The position numbers were made by a program, and so were the translations under genes. This document shows positions 18,307 to 27,087 of a stretch of 64,000 nucleotides of DNA, piece by piece. The stretch lies in the NCBI RefSeq assembly GCF_004360145.1, contig NZ_ML178718.1:20172-84171 (forward strand), written 5' to 3'. Position 1 is the first letter of the stretch, and the number at the start of each line of letters is the position of its first letter. Source of the stretch: Aliiroseovarius marinus. GTDB taxonomy: Bacteria > Pseudomonadota > Alphaproteobacteria > Rhodobacterales > Rhodobacteraceae. Below the pieces are notes generated by a model. That model saw only the letters and a program-made list of their open reading frames with translations, was not told the origin of the DNA and did no database searches.

Positions 18307-19089
18307 TCAGAGATCCGCGAAGATGTTGGCGTCCTGCCCGGTTTCCACCTGCACCTCTTTCAAAGTGCCATCGGTCAGGTCCGTCACCTCGATCCGCCCA
18401 TCGCCGTGCCCCAACACCACCATGTCGCAAATGTCGATGAACAGTCCGTTCTCGACCACGGCTGGCACCTGGTTCAACGCAAGCGCCAAATGACGCGGGT
18501 CGCCAATCCGTTTCAGGTGTAAGTCGATGATATGATTGCCTTCATCCGTCACAAAGGGCGTGTCATCGATCATCCGTACCACAGCTTCCCACCCCAGCAC
18601 ATCCATCCCGTCCAACATCGCCTCGACCGTAGCGCGGGTGGTTTGCAGGCCGAAGGGAATAACCTCGATCGGCAGGGGAAACGCGCCAAGATGGGCTACG
18701 GATTTTGACTGGTCCGCAATCACGATCATCCGGTCCGAGGCCGAGGCCACAAGCTTTTCATGCAACAGCGCCCCGCCACCCCCTTTGATCAGGGTCAGAT
18801 CAGCGTCGTATTCGTCGGTCCCGTCAATGGTCACATCCAGCCACTTGACCTCGTCCAAAGTCGAGATCCGCAGGCCAGCCCCTTGTGCCAGTGCAGCAGT
18901 ACGGCGGCTGGTCGGCACGCAGACAATATTCAGGCCTTCCTCGCGCACGCGTTCGCCAAGATATTTGACCATCCAAGCCGATGTCGACCCGGTCCCCAGC
19001 CCAACGCTCATCCCATCTTCGACGAACTGCACGGCGTATTTCGCCGCGATGCTTTTTGCCGTGTCGATAGGTGAAAGTTCTGCGGTCAT
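18307..19089 (-). CDS. rpiA: Ribose-5-phosphate isomerase A
   Basis: RpiA interconverts ribose 5-phosphate and ribulose 5-phosphate in the pentose phosphate pathway. The 260-residue protein has the family motifs GLGTGSTSAWMV (phosphate binding), DVTIDGTDEYD and KGGGGALLHEKLVA, with the catalytic acidic and lysine residues in the last two. It is divergent from the GST gene and upstream of gor; transketolase of the same pathway is at 61 kb. Confidence 0.95.
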   Translation of the reverse strand: MTAELSPIDTAKSIAAKYAVQFVEDGMSVGLGTGSTSAWMVKYLGERVREEGLNIVCVPTSRRTAALAQGAGLRISTLDEVKWLDVTIDGTDEYDADLTLIKGGGGALLHEKLVASASDRMIVIADQSKSVAHLGAFPLPIEVIPFGLQTTRATVEAMLDGMDVLGWEAVVRMIDDTPFVTDEGNHIIDLHLKRIGDPRHLALALNQVPAVVENGLFIDICDMVVLGHGDGRIEVTDLTDGTLKEVQVETGQDANIFADL

Positions 19090-19218
19090 ATCAACGAATC
19101 CCTCAAACCAAACAACTGTTGCGCAGTTTATAAGGCGCAGCCCCTACATTGGCGAGTACCGAGCCAAACCGGCAACTTTTTTCTGGTCACTTTGCTTGCG
19201 ATTTGATTGTGTCGCCGC

Positions 19219-19902
19219 ATGTTGAGACTTCACTACGCCCCCGACAACGCCTCCCTGATTATCCGGCTCGTGCTGGAGGAACTCGGCGAGCCTTACGAAA
19301 CCGTTCTGGTCGACCGCGGCAGCAATGCGCAGCAAAGCCCGGCCTATCTGAAGGTCAATCCGATGGGGACGATCCCGGCGCTTGAGACCCCGCATGGGGT
19401 GGTCTTTGAAACCGCCGCGATCCTTCTGTGGCTGTGTGACCGCGCGGGGCGACTGGCCCCCGCCGTGGACAGCCCGGATCGTGGGGCGTTTCTGTCATGG
19501 ATGATGGTGGCGTCAAACGGACTTCAGATGGATTTGCGCCAGCATTTCTATGCTGAACGATTCACCGCAGGGCCGGCCGAAGATCACCGACGCATCGTCG
19601 CCAAGCGCCTGAAGGGCCATCTGGATCGGTACGAGGCGCTGCTGGGCGAAGGGCATGACTGGTTTGGGGGCGAGGCACCGACCGCCTTGGACTATTACGT
19701 CGCCACGCCCCTGCGCTGGTTTGCACTGTATCTGCGGGACGAACCGTGGTTCGTGCTCGGCCACTGGCCGCGCCTGCAATCTCTCGCCAAGCGGATCGAG
19801 GCGCGACCGGCAATGCAAGCCGCCATGGTCGCCGAGGGATTGGGCGAGAAGCCGCTAAGCAACCCCTCGCCCGCAAATCCGCCGGAAGGGGTGGCGCTGT
19901 AG
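19219..19902 (+). CDS. Glutathione S-transferase family protein
   Basis: GSTs conjugate glutathione to electrophiles or reduce peroxides. The 227-residue product has the thioredoxin-like N-terminal domain (MLRLHYAPDNASLIIRLVLE; cis-Pro region NPMGTIPALETP; glutathione-binding FETAAILLWLCD) and an all-helical C-terminal domain (about 85-210). I choose the ATG at 19219; no clear Shine-Dalgarno precedes it, and an in-frame start four codons upstream is possible. The substrate cannot be predicted. The next gene begins 66 bases downstream on the same strand. Confidence 0.87.
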   Translation: MLRLHYAPDNASLIIRLVLEELGEPYETVLVDRGSNAQQSPAYLKVNPMGTIPALETPHGVVFETAAILLWLCDRAGRLAPAVDSPDRGAFLSWMMVASNGLQMDLRQHFYAERFTAGPAEDHRRIVAKRLKGHLDRYEALLGEGHDWFGGEAPTALDYYVATPLRWFALYLRDEPWFVLGHWPRLQSLAKRIEARPAMQAAMVAEGLGEKPLSNPSPANPPEGVAL

Positions 19903-19967
19903 GGCGCCATCTGGACAATCCATCCCCGGCATCTGAGACTGTCGGGACAGCAACATGGGCGCAGGAC

Positions 19968-20321
19968 ATGGGCAAGGTTTTCTATCTCACGCTTGGGTGG
20001 TGCGCCGTCGCGCTTGGCCTTCTCGGGGTTATTCTGCCCGTGCTGCCGACCACGCCCTTTCTGCTGGTCGCGGCCTTTGCCTTCGGCAACAGCAGCCCGC
20101 GCGCCCGTGCGTGGTTGATTGACCACGCCCATTTCGGCCCCGCCATCCGCGACTGGGAAGAGCGTGGTGCGATCTCGCGCCGGGCAAAAACACTGGCCGT
20201 CAGCATGATGACGCTCGTCCTTGCCGTCTCGCTGATCTTGGGCGCCCCGTGGTGGGTGGTGCTGGCGCAAGTACTGCTGATGGGTGCGGGGGCCGCGTTC
20301 ATTCTAACCCGCCCAGATTGA
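19968..20321 (+). CDS. YbaN/DUF454 family inner-membrane protein
   Basis: This 117-residue protein matches the DUF454 family: MGKVFYLTLGWCAVALGLLG, ILPVLPTTPFLLVAAFAF, the soluble loop with SSPRARAWLIDHAHFGPAIRDWEERGAI and two C-terminal helices. Three to four membrane segments are predicted. The function is unknown. The reading frame is open upstream to 19746, but that part overlaps the GST gene; the ATG at 19968 gives the family's usual length. Confidence 0.88.
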   Translation: MGKVFYLTLGWCAVALGLLGVILPVLPTTPFLLVAAFAFGNSSPRARAWLIDHAHFGPAIRDWEERGAISRRAKTLAVSMMTLVLAVSLILGAPWWVVLAQVLLMGAGAAFILTRPD

Positions 20322-20414
20322 CCGGAACGCGATTGGCGTAAAAACTGTCGCTTTTTCACGCACCTACTTGCGGAAAATCCGCACAATGGTCTGATGTAAC
20401 CAAGCGAGGTCAAA

Positions 20415-21794
20415 ATGTTCCTGTCTGTATTCGACATGTTCAAAGTCGGGGTCGGCCCCAGTTCGTCCCACACGATGGGGCCAATGGTTGCGGGTGCCCG
20501 CTTTTTGGAATTGCTGCGTGAACAACCCTTCCAGGTGCATGGGCTGAAAGCCTCGCTGCATGGCTCGCTTGCCTTTACCGGCGTTGGCCACGCGACCGAC
20601 CGTGCAACCATTCTGGGCCTCGCGGGCTTCCTGCCCGACAGCTATGACCACGCCCAAGCCGAGGCCGCGCTGGCGGATATCGAGGCAACTGGCACTGTGT
20701 CGCCTGACGGTCTGGGCACGCTGAAATTCGCACCGAAAACTGACCTGATCTTCGACTATGACCACCCCCTGCCCGGCCATGCCAATGGCATGCAGCTGAT
20801 GGCCACCGATGCGCAAGGCGACGTTGTGGTGCGCGAGACCTATTATTCGATCGGCGGCGGATTTGTTGTGACCGAGGCCGAACAGGCACAAGAAGCCACG
20901 CTGGACGCGCAGGACGCGAAAGTTCATCCCTACCCGTTTGAAAACGCCGTGCAGATGCTTGAGATGGCGAAGGCCTCGGGCAAGAGCATCGCGGACATGA
21001 AACGCGCCAACGAGCTGGTGCATATGGGCCCCGCGAGCTTGGCCGAAAAGCTGGATCGGATCTGGGAGGTCATGCAGGACTGTATCCAGCGCGGGCTGGC
21101 GAACGAGGGCATCTTGCCCGGTGGCTTGATGGTCAAGCGCCGCGCCAAAGCCATCTATGATAGTCTAATCGCTGAGCAAGGCCTGAACCTGACCGCCCCG
21201 CACACGATCAACGACTGGATGAGCGTCTATGCCATGGCAGTGAACGAAGAAAACGCCGCCGGTGGACAGGTTGTGACCAGCCCGACCAACGGGGCCGCGG
21301 GCGTGTTGCCTGCCACGGTCTATTACTGGCTGAACCACGTCCCGGGCGCGTCTACATCGCGCATCCACGACTTCCTACTGACGGCCTCGGCCATCGGGGC
21401 CATCGTCAAGCACAACGCGTCGATCTCGGGTGCCGAAGCAGGGTGTCAGGCCGAGGTTGGATCGGCCAGCGCCATGGCCGCTGCCGGCCTGTGCGCCGTT
21501 ATGGGAGGCACACCGGAACAAGTTGAAAATGCAGCGGAAATCGCACTTGAGCACCACCTTGGCCTAACCTGCGACCCCGTGCGCGGATTGGTGCAGGTTC
21601 CCTGCATCGAACGGAACGGTCTGGGCGCGATCAAAGCGGTCTCAGCCGCCTCTCTGGCGTTGCGCGGCGACGGCACCCATCTGGTGCCGCTGGACGCCTG
21701 CATCAAGACGATGTTCGAGACCGGTCAGGACATGAGCGAGAAGTACAAAGAGACTTCACTCGGTGGTCTGGCGGTCAACGTTCCGAACTGCTGA
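20415..21794 (+). CDS. sdaA: L-serine ammonia-lyase (single-chain, iron-sulfur type)
   Basis: The enzyme deaminates L-serine to pyruvate using a [4Fe-4S] cluster. The 459 residues comprise the N-terminal beta domain ([23 protein letters not shown], about 1-160) and the C-terminal alpha domain (about 180-459) with [20 protein letters not shown] and [23 protein letters not shown], containing the cluster Cys residues. Start at 20415 with GAGG upstream. It converges on the thiamine pyrophosphokinase gene with only 18 bases between stops. Confidence 0.95.
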   Translation: MFLSVFDMFKVGVGPSSSHTMGPMVAGARFLELLREQPFQVHGLKASLHGSLAFTGVGHATDRATILGLAGFLPDSYDHAQAEAALADIEATGTVSPDGLGTLKFAPKTDLIFDYDHPLPGHANGMQLMATDAQGDVVVRETYYSIGGGFVVTEAEQAQEATLDAQDAKVHPYPFENAVQMLEMAKASGKSIADMKRANELVHMGPASLAEKLDRIWEVMQDCIQRGLANEGILPGGLMVKRRAKAIYDSLIAEQGLNLTAPHTINDWMSVYAMAVNEENAAGGQVVTSPTNGAAGVLPATVYYWLNHVPGASTSRIHDFLLTASAIGAIVKHNASISGAEAGCQAEVGSASAMAAAGLCAVMGGTPEQVENAAEIALEHHLGLTCDPVRGLVQVPCIERNGLGAIKAVSAASLALRGDGTHLVPLDACIKTMFETGQDMSEKYKETSLGGLAVNVPNC

Positions 21795-21812
21795 TCGCCT
21801 GACGTTCCGGGC

Positions 21813-22496
21813 CTAGGGGCAGCGCGCCGGGTCGCCCTGCCACAGCACCCGCACGGCCTGTTGCAGGTACGCGCGAGGTAGGATCACCAAAAGCCCTTCA
21901 CTTTCGGCGGACAGGGTGACGGGGCCGTCTGTCACCTCGTTTGATGTGCCGATCTGCCCCCAAGGCGCGAACTCCAACGCCTCGACCGGCCAGCGCAACC
22001 CGCTGCAGCTCGCCACCACGCGGGCCATCGGAAACAGCGACAGGCGCGTGCCTTTGGGCAGGTCCAAGGTGACCTCGTGAGACAGGTGAAAGCAGATGTC
22101 TTCTTCGCCCAGAAGAATCGCCGGTTTCCCGGCCTGGCGGACCAAAACGGAATAGCAGGCCAGCTGATGGTCCATGCGCTTGCCGGTAAAGCCAGTGCAC
22201 AGGATCACCGGGGCATCGACAAGATCCAGCGCCTTGTCGAAATCCGTCCGATTCTGATCCGGCGTCTCGATCAGAATCGAGGGATCCAGCTCCGCGCGGG
22301 TCGCGTCAGAGATGCTGTCGAAATCGCCCGAGACCCCAATGATATCAAGGCCAAGCGCCACAGCGCGGTTTGCGCCGCCATCCACGCCAAACAGATTTGG
22401 CGCCACTCTTAACGATTCCGCGATGTCTTTCGGCGAAGCTTGACCTCCACCCAGCAACGTAACCCCTTCATCCAGACGTAGAACTTGACAACTCAT
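21813..22496 (-). CDS. Thiamine diphosphokinase
   Basis: This enzyme transfers pyrophosphate from ATP to thiamine to make thiamine diphosphate, the cofactor of transketolase and of the indolepyruvate oxidoreductase in this window. The 227-residue protein shows the family motifs GVDGGANRAVALG (about 38-50), GDFDS (57-61), DQNRTDFDKAL (80-90) and TGKRMDHQL. The frame is open to 22589, but the N-terminal motif distance and lack of any signal support the ATG at 22496. It is divergent from the 664-residue gene. Confidence 0.9.
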   Translation of the reverse strand: MSCQVLRLDEGVTLLGGGQASPKDIAESLRVAPNLFGVDGGANRAVALGLDIIGVSGDFDSISDATRAELDPSILIETPDQNRTDFDKALDLVDAPVILCTGFTGKRMDHQLACYSVLVRQAGKPAILLGEEDICFHLSHEVTLDLPKGTRLSLFPMARVVASCSGLRWPVEALEFAPWGQIGTSNEVTDGPVTLSAESEGLLVILPRAYLQQAVRVLWQGDPARCP

Positions 22497-22640
22497 GGTT
22501 AGTATTTTGGCCTCTTTCCACATTATTGCCACATTTCCGACACACAAAAATACCAACCGCTTCGCGCTTTTGCGCAATTTAAGCATCAATATAGTTAAAT
22601 GTATCGTTGTCGTCGTTCTGGTTGAGAAGGTAAATTTTTA

Positions 22641-24635
22641 ATGGTTAACAACAACAAGATCCTCACGGTTTCCTATGGCACGTTTTCCTGCACGCTGGAA
22701 GGATTTGATGATCCCTTCGGCGCAATGAAATCGATTGCCGAGTACTTCCGTGGATTGGCCGAGAAAGACCGCTCGTTCGGGGCCGAGCCTGTGGCGCCGG
22801 ACACCTCTGTTTTGCACAAGATTGCAGAGCGCGAATCCCTGAAACAGGTTGATGCCGAAATCGAAGATCAAGGCATTATCCTGCGCCAAAGCGACGAAGA
22901 CCTAAAAGCCGAAAACGCGCCCGCCAAGGTGGCCACGATGGCTCCGACGACGGTTGAACGCGAAGACGACAACGGCGCCGATCACGATCTGAATGAAGAT
23001 GACGCACTGTCGAAACTGTCGCGCCTGCGCGCAGCTGCGATGGACGACACCCAGATCTCGGACGAGTATCTGGAAGATGAGCATGCTGCAGGTTCGGCAA
23101 AATCGCCGATGGCGGAACTGGACGGCCTGAATGAATTTGAAGAGCTGATCAGCAGCCATGCGCGTGCATCGGATGTTGAGGCAGACGAAGAGGCCGTGTC
23201 GGAAACTGCCGATCGCGACGCCAAGCGTCAGCGCGTAAAAGACCAGATCGCTATGAACGACGATGGGGCACCGGAAACCGCCGCGCCGGTAACGGCTGCA
23301 AACCTCGACGAGGACGCAACTTCCGAAGCCGCACTGGTTGCAACGCCGACGGACGAGTCTGAGCGCCGCGAAACTGCGATGGGCGAGGCAGGCAATGTCT
23401 CGCGCGTGCTGCGTGTGAAACGCAAGCGCCGCACCGACGGTGAAGAAAACGTAGTCATCTCGCAGACCAACACCCCCACAAGCGACAGCATCGAAGACGC
23501 GACCGAGGTTGATGTCGACGCGCCCGCAGAGACCGCAGCCCAGCAAGAGACGGCCCTGAGCGCCGAGCAAGAGGCCGATTTGGCCGCCGAACTGGCACAG
23601 GCCGAGGCGGAAATCCGTGCCGAGCTTGACGCACAGGCCAAGCCCGCTCCGTCGCTGAAGTCTGCATTCGCCTCGATTGCGCCGCTGCCGCCTCTGCCGC
23701 TGGATGATTCCCTGCGCGTCGCGGTTCAGGAAGTGTCGACCAAGGTTGCAGATGACATCACCAGCGACATCGCGGACAACGCTCCGCGCAGTGAACTGCA
23801 CAGCGAAATCGAAGCGCTGCTGTCGACGATGGAAGCCGAAAGCCGCATGGACGCCCGCCGCGAGCGCCGCGCACAGGTGTTTGACGAGCAAGAAGCTGCA
23901 CGTGACGATACCGCATTGGACCGCATTCTGGCCGAAACCAACACCCAGATGGACGATCAGGATGCGTCGCGCCGTCGTAGCTCGATCAGCCACCTGAAAG
24001 CTGCGGTTCAGGCAACCCGTGCCGACAAGGCAACGGGTCCGATTGAGGGCACAGAAGAAGAGCAGAAGTCGCCCTATCGCAGCGATCTGGCAAAGGCCGT
24101 CAAGCCGCCCAGCTCGGACGCAACGGCACAGAAAACGCCGGAACCTCAGCGTGCTTCGCCTCTGGTTCTGATTTCTGAACAGCGCGTCAAAGACACCGAC
24201 ACCGAGCAGGACGCATCGGTCACCGCTCAGCGTGACCGCCTGGTGTGCCCGCGCCGCGTCAACATCAGCACAACCCGCAAGCGCCCGGACGCCGCCGAGG
24301 CAGATCCGGATGCAGAGCCGGTCGTCGCCGCCAATACCGATCTGACCGCCTTTGCGGCGTTCGCCGCCCATATCGACCACGACGACATCGAGGGCTATCT
24401 GCGCGCTGCAGCCTCCTTCGTGACGCAAGCGTCGGGACTGTCGCATTTCCACCGCCCTCAGGTGGTGAAATTGGTGACAAAGCAGGACTCTCCCGACGCG
24501 ATCTCGCGTGAAGATGCGCTGCGTGCCTTTGGCCGTCTTCTGCGCGAAGGCGAGATCATCAAAGTGGCGCAGGGCTGCTATGCGCTGACCAGCGCAGACG
24601 CCGCTGTTGCTCAGGGCGGTCTGCAAACCGCCTGA
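22641..24635 (+). CDS. Large acidic protein of unknown function with conserved N- and C-terminal ends
   Basis: I do not recognise a named family. The 664-residue protein has no signal peptide or membrane segment. Its N-terminus (about 1-75: KILTVSYGTFSCTLEGFDDPFGAMKSI, then AEYFRGLAEKDRSFGAEP) looks like a folded conserved domain. The middle (about 80-560) is low-complexity, rich in Glu, Asp, Ala and Thr with scattered Arg, and probably disordered. The C-terminal 95 residues (AFAAFAAHIDHDDIEGYLRA, then FHRPQVVKLVTKQ, then EDALRAFGRLLREGEIIKVAQGCYAL) look like a winged-helix-type domain. Start at 22641 with AAGGT upstream. The gene stands alone and is ended by a strong terminator. Confidence 0.8.
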   Translation: MVNNNKILTVSYGTFSCTLEGFDDPFGAMKSIAEYFRGLAEKDRSFGAEPVAPDTSVLHKIAERESLKQVDAEIEDQGIILRQSDEDLKAENAPAKVATMAPTTVEREDDNGADHDLNEDDALSKLSRLRAAAMDDTQISDEYLEDEHAAGSAKSPMAELDGLNEFEELISSHARASDVEADEEAVSETADRDAKRQRVKDQIAMNDDGAPETAAPVTAANLDEDATSEAALVATPTDESERRETAMGEAGNVSRVLRVKRKRRTDGEENVVISQTNTPTSDSIEDATEVDVDAPAETAAQQETALSAEQEADLAAELAQAEAEIRAELDAQAKPAPSLKSAFASIAPLPPLPLDDSLRVAVQEVSTKVADDITSDIADNAPRSELHSEIEALLSTMEAESRMDARRERRAQVFDEQEAARDDTALDRILAETNTQMDDQDASRRRSSISHLKAAVQATRADKATGPIEGTEEEQKSPYRSDLAKAVKPPSSDATAQKTPEPQRASPLVLISEQRVKDTDTEQDASVTAQRDRLVCPRRVNISTTRKRPDAAEADPDAEPVVAANTDLTAFAAFAAHIDHDDIEGYLRAAASFVTQASGLSHFHRPQVVKLVTKQDSPDAISREDALRAFGRLLREGEIIKVAQGCYALTSADAAVAQGGLQTA

Positions 24636-24655
24636 TCGCATCAAGCATTGGACAC

Positions 24656-24685
24656 AAAAAGGCCCCGATCCGGGGCCTTCTTTTT
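24656..24685. terminator. Bidirectional terminator between the 664-residue gene and the DUF2842 gene
   Basis: A 9-base-pair GC-rich stem (24659-24667 with 24671-24679) with a 3-base loop has an A run on the left and CTTTTT on the right, suitable for both converging transcripts. Confidence 0.88.
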
Positions 24686-24965
24686 ATGCGTTATCGTCTT
24701 TGTCTTTCAGGGCATATTTCCCTGCGGGATCATGGGGATAGTTGGCTTCATCCTCGTCCGGATCCGCCTTACCGACCCCCAAAAACACCTGTTTCAAGGG
24801 CACCATCCACAAAAAGCCAAGTGCCGCGTAGATGATGAACTCCAGCCAGATGGGTGGGCGGTCAAACAGGCTGACCACAAAGACCGCCGCGATGATGTAA
24901 ACCGGCAGCCCGACGACCAGCACCAGAAGTGCCAGTCGCTTGCGAGCCTTGTATCCCAGCGTCAT
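24684..24965 (-). CDS. DUF2842 small membrane protein
   Basis: The 93-residue product has two membrane helices (about 9-31 and 39-60) and the DUF2842 pattern GYKARKRLALLVLVVGLPVYI, FDRPPIWLEFIIYAALGFLW and KQVFLGVGKADP, followed by a charged tail. The family is found in Alphaproteobacteria and has no known function. It starts four bases after the purA stop and is presumably co-transcribed with it. Confidence 0.85.
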   Translation of the reverse strand: MTLGYKARKRLALLVLVVGLPVYIIAAVFVVSLFDRPPIWLEFIIYAALGFLWMVPLKQVFLGVGKADPDEDEANYPHDPAGKYALKDKDDNA

Positions 24966-24969
24966 CAGA

Positions 24970-26265
24970 TCAATCCGCGAACGGGTCAGTCACCAGAATG
25001 GTGTCGTCCCGTTCCGGGCTGGTGGACAGAAGCGCCACGGGGCACTCGATCAGTTCTTCCACGCGCTTGACGTACTTGATCGCGTTGGCGGGCAGATCAT
25101 TCCAGCTGCGTGCACCTTCGGTCGATTCCGACCAACCCGGCATCTCTTCATAAATCGGCGTGCAACGGGCTTGCTGATCGGCTGCGGTGGGAAGGTAGTC
25201 CATACGCTCGCCGTCCAGTTCATAACCCACACAGATTTTCAGGGTCTCAAACCCGTCCAGAACGTCCAGTTTCGTCAACGAAATCCCGGTCACGCCCGAG
25301 GTTGCACAAGTCTGGCGGACCAGAGCGGCGTCAAACCAGCCACAGCGGCGCTTGCGGCCCGTGGTGGTGCCGAACTCGTGCCCACGTTCGCCCAGACGCT
25401 GGCCGTCATCGTCGTCCAGTTCGGTCGGGAACGGGCCCTCGCCCACGCGGGTGGTGTAGGCTTTCACGATGCCCAGAACATAGTCGATCGAGCCCGGTCC
25501 GATGCCGACGCCGGTGGCGGCTTGGCCTGCGATCACGTTCGAGGACGTCACGAAGGGGTAGGTGCCGAAATCGATGTCCAGAAGCGCGCCCTGCGCACCT
25601 TCGAACAGGATCCGCTTGCCGGATTTGCGCTTTTCGTTCAGCACTTTCCAGACAGGGGCGGCGAATTTCAGGATGGCGGGCGCGACCTCTTTCAACTGTG
25701 CGATCAGCGCGTCGCGGTCGATGGGCTCGATGCCCAGACCTTTGCGCAGCGGATCGTGGTGCTGAAGCGCGCGGTCAACACGGGCCTCAAGCGTGGCATC
25801 GTCTGCCAGATCGGCAACGCGAATGGCGCGACGGCCAACTTTATCTTCATAGCACGGACCAATACCGCGACCGGTGGTACCGATCTTGGTACCTTTCGAG
25901 GCGGCCTCTTCACGGGCGCGGTCAAGTTCGCCGTGGAAGGGCAGGATCAGCGGGGTGTTTTCCGCGATCATCAGCGTTTCCGGCGAAATATCAACGCCTT
26001 GCGCGGTCACGGTTTCGATCTCTTTCAGCAGGTTCCACGGGTCCAACACGACACCGTTGCCGATCACGCTCAGCTTGCCGCCGCGCACAACACCCGAGGG
26101 CAGCGCGTGCAGTTTGTAAACCGCTCCGTCAATAACAAGAGTATGGCCCGCATTGTGCCCCCCTTGGAACCGGCAGATCACATCGGCACGTTCGCTGAGC
26201 CAGTCAACGATCTTACCTTTTCCTTCATCGCCCCACTGGGCGCCTACGACAACGACATTGGCCAT
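24970..26265 (-). CDS. purA: Adenylosuccinate synthetase
   Basis: PurA makes adenylosuccinate from IMP, GTP and aspartate, the first step from IMP to AMP. The 431-residue protein has the GTP-binding [10 protein letters not shown] with catalytic Asp near 13, the catalytic His in [30 protein letters not shown] and [20 protein letters not shown] lies upstream of the ATG at 26265. It is divergent from secG and precedes the DUF2842 gene. Confidence 0.97.
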   Translation of the reverse strand: MANVVVVGAQWGDEGKGKIVDWLSERADVICRFQGGHNAGHTLVIDGAVYKLHALPSGVVRGGKLSVIGNGVVLDPWNLLKEIETVTAQGVDISPETLMIAENTPLILPFHGELDRAREEAASKGTKIGTTGRGIGPCYEDKVGRRAIRVADLADDATLEARVDRALQHHDPLRKGLGIEPIDRDALIAQLKEVAPAILKFAAPVWKVLNEKRKSGKRILFEGAQGALLDIDFGTYPFVTSSNVIAGQAATGVGIGPGSIDYVLGIVKAYTTRVGEGPFPTELDDDDGQRLGERGHEFGTTTGRKRRCGWFDAALVRQTCATSGVTGISLTKLDVLDGFETLKICVGYELDGERMDYLPTAADQQARCTPIYEEMPGWSESTEGARSWNDLPANAIKYVKRVEELIECPVALLSTSPERDDTILVTDPFAD

Positions 26266-26376
26266 GGTCTTTTTCCTATCTCAAAGAAAACCCGGCCCGG
26301 TATAGCGGCACATCTTCCCCAGCGAAAGGTGTAAATGCCGCGAAAGCAGAAAGGTCGCGTTCCTGCCCGCGGCGGC

Positions 26377-26405
26377 TTGCACCCAGCGTTCTTTTCGCCT
26401 ACATA
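26377..26405 (+). promoter_or_regulatory. Candidate sigma70-type promoter of secG
   Basis: TTGCAC (26377-26382) and TACATA (26400-26405) are separated by 17 bases and lie about 45 bases before the secG ATG. Confidence 0.45.
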
Positions 26406-26448
26406 CCCCGGCAGATCGAACGAACCCAAACCACGGGAAGCGCCCCAT

Positions 26449-26817
26449 ATGGAAAACGTCATCCTCGTCATTCACCTGATCCTGGCCCTTGGGCTGATCG
26501 GGATCGTGCTTTTGCAGCGCTCTGAGGGCGGTGGCCTTGGCATTGGTGGCGGCGGTGGTGGCGGCGTTATGTCGGCACGTGGTGCGGCAACGGCCTTGGG
26601 CAAACTGACCTGGGGTTTTGCGATTGCGTTCCTGATCACCTCGATCTCGCTGACGATCATTTCGGCAAAGAACTCGGCTGATAGCTCGGTCGTGGATACG
26701 CTAGGTCTTGAGGCCCCTGCTGCTGAAGGTGAAACCGCGCCTGCGGTTCCGGATGTCAGCAATCTGCTGCCGCCGGTCAACACCGACGAAAGCCTGACCC
26801 CGCCGCGCGCGGATTGA
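26449..26817 (+). CDS. secG: Preprotein translocase subunit SecG
   Basis: SecG is the small auxiliary subunit of the SecYEG channel. The 122-residue protein has two membrane helices (about 3-22 and 53-74), the family motif LLQRSEGGGLGIGGGGGGGVMSARGAA between them, and a Pro/Ala/Glu-rich C-terminal tail. An open frame upstream to 26335 is not used: the ATG at 26449 gives the normal N-terminus MENVILVIHLILALGLIGIV. The secG-pyrG order is common in Alphaproteobacteria. Confidence 0.94.
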   Translation: MENVILVIHLILALGLIGIVLLQRSEGGGLGIGGGGGGGVMSARGAATALGKLTWGFAIAFLITSISLTIISAKNSADSSVVDTLGLEAPAAEGETAPAVPDVSNLLPPVNTDESLTPPRAD

Positions 26818-27087
26818 TCATCGGGCAGGTTCGACTGCCCTATATCTTCGGTCGAACCGGTTTTCGCTTAGAAAACCGGACGATAGACAACCCACACAAC
26901 ACCTAGAGGCGGGGCGCTGCGCTGCCCCATTATCTAGACGATCCGGTTGCACGGGAGGCCGGAATCGGTTATATCTTTAATCCCGTGAGGACCGGATTCG
27001 CAGCGGTGTTTTCTGCTTGCTGTTTGCGTATCCACTTACAAGCTATTGCGGCGCAACGACGCCAGTATCACGGGGGCAGCCAACCAC
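26818..27087 (+). promoter_or_regulatory. Structured leader region of pyrG with promoter inside an inverted repeat
   Basis: The 270 bases between secG and pyrG hold several stem-loops: 26823-26828 with 26835-26840, a 9-base-pair stem 26857-26865 with 26871-26879, and a GGGGC/GCCCC stem near 26910-26930. A good promoter, TTGCAC (26947-26952), 17 bases, TATATC (26970-26975), sits inside a larger interrupted inverted repeat: ATCCGGT-N2-CACGGGA (26941-26956) against TCCCGTG-N3-ACCGGAT (26981-26997). The transcript would have a leader of about 105 bases. No tRNA is present. Confidence 0.6.

Noticed and set aside
22902..24644. 580-residue minus-strand open frame
   Set aside because: Antisense to the 664-residue gene; Cys/Arg/Gly-rich composition typical of shadow frames, and no ribosome binding site.
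26823..26840. tRNA-like GTTCGA loop after secG
   Set aside because: The GGGCAG/CTGCCC stem has a six-base loop and lacks the T-loop closing pair, acceptor stem and CCA-type context, so it is a simple hairpin and not a tRNA.
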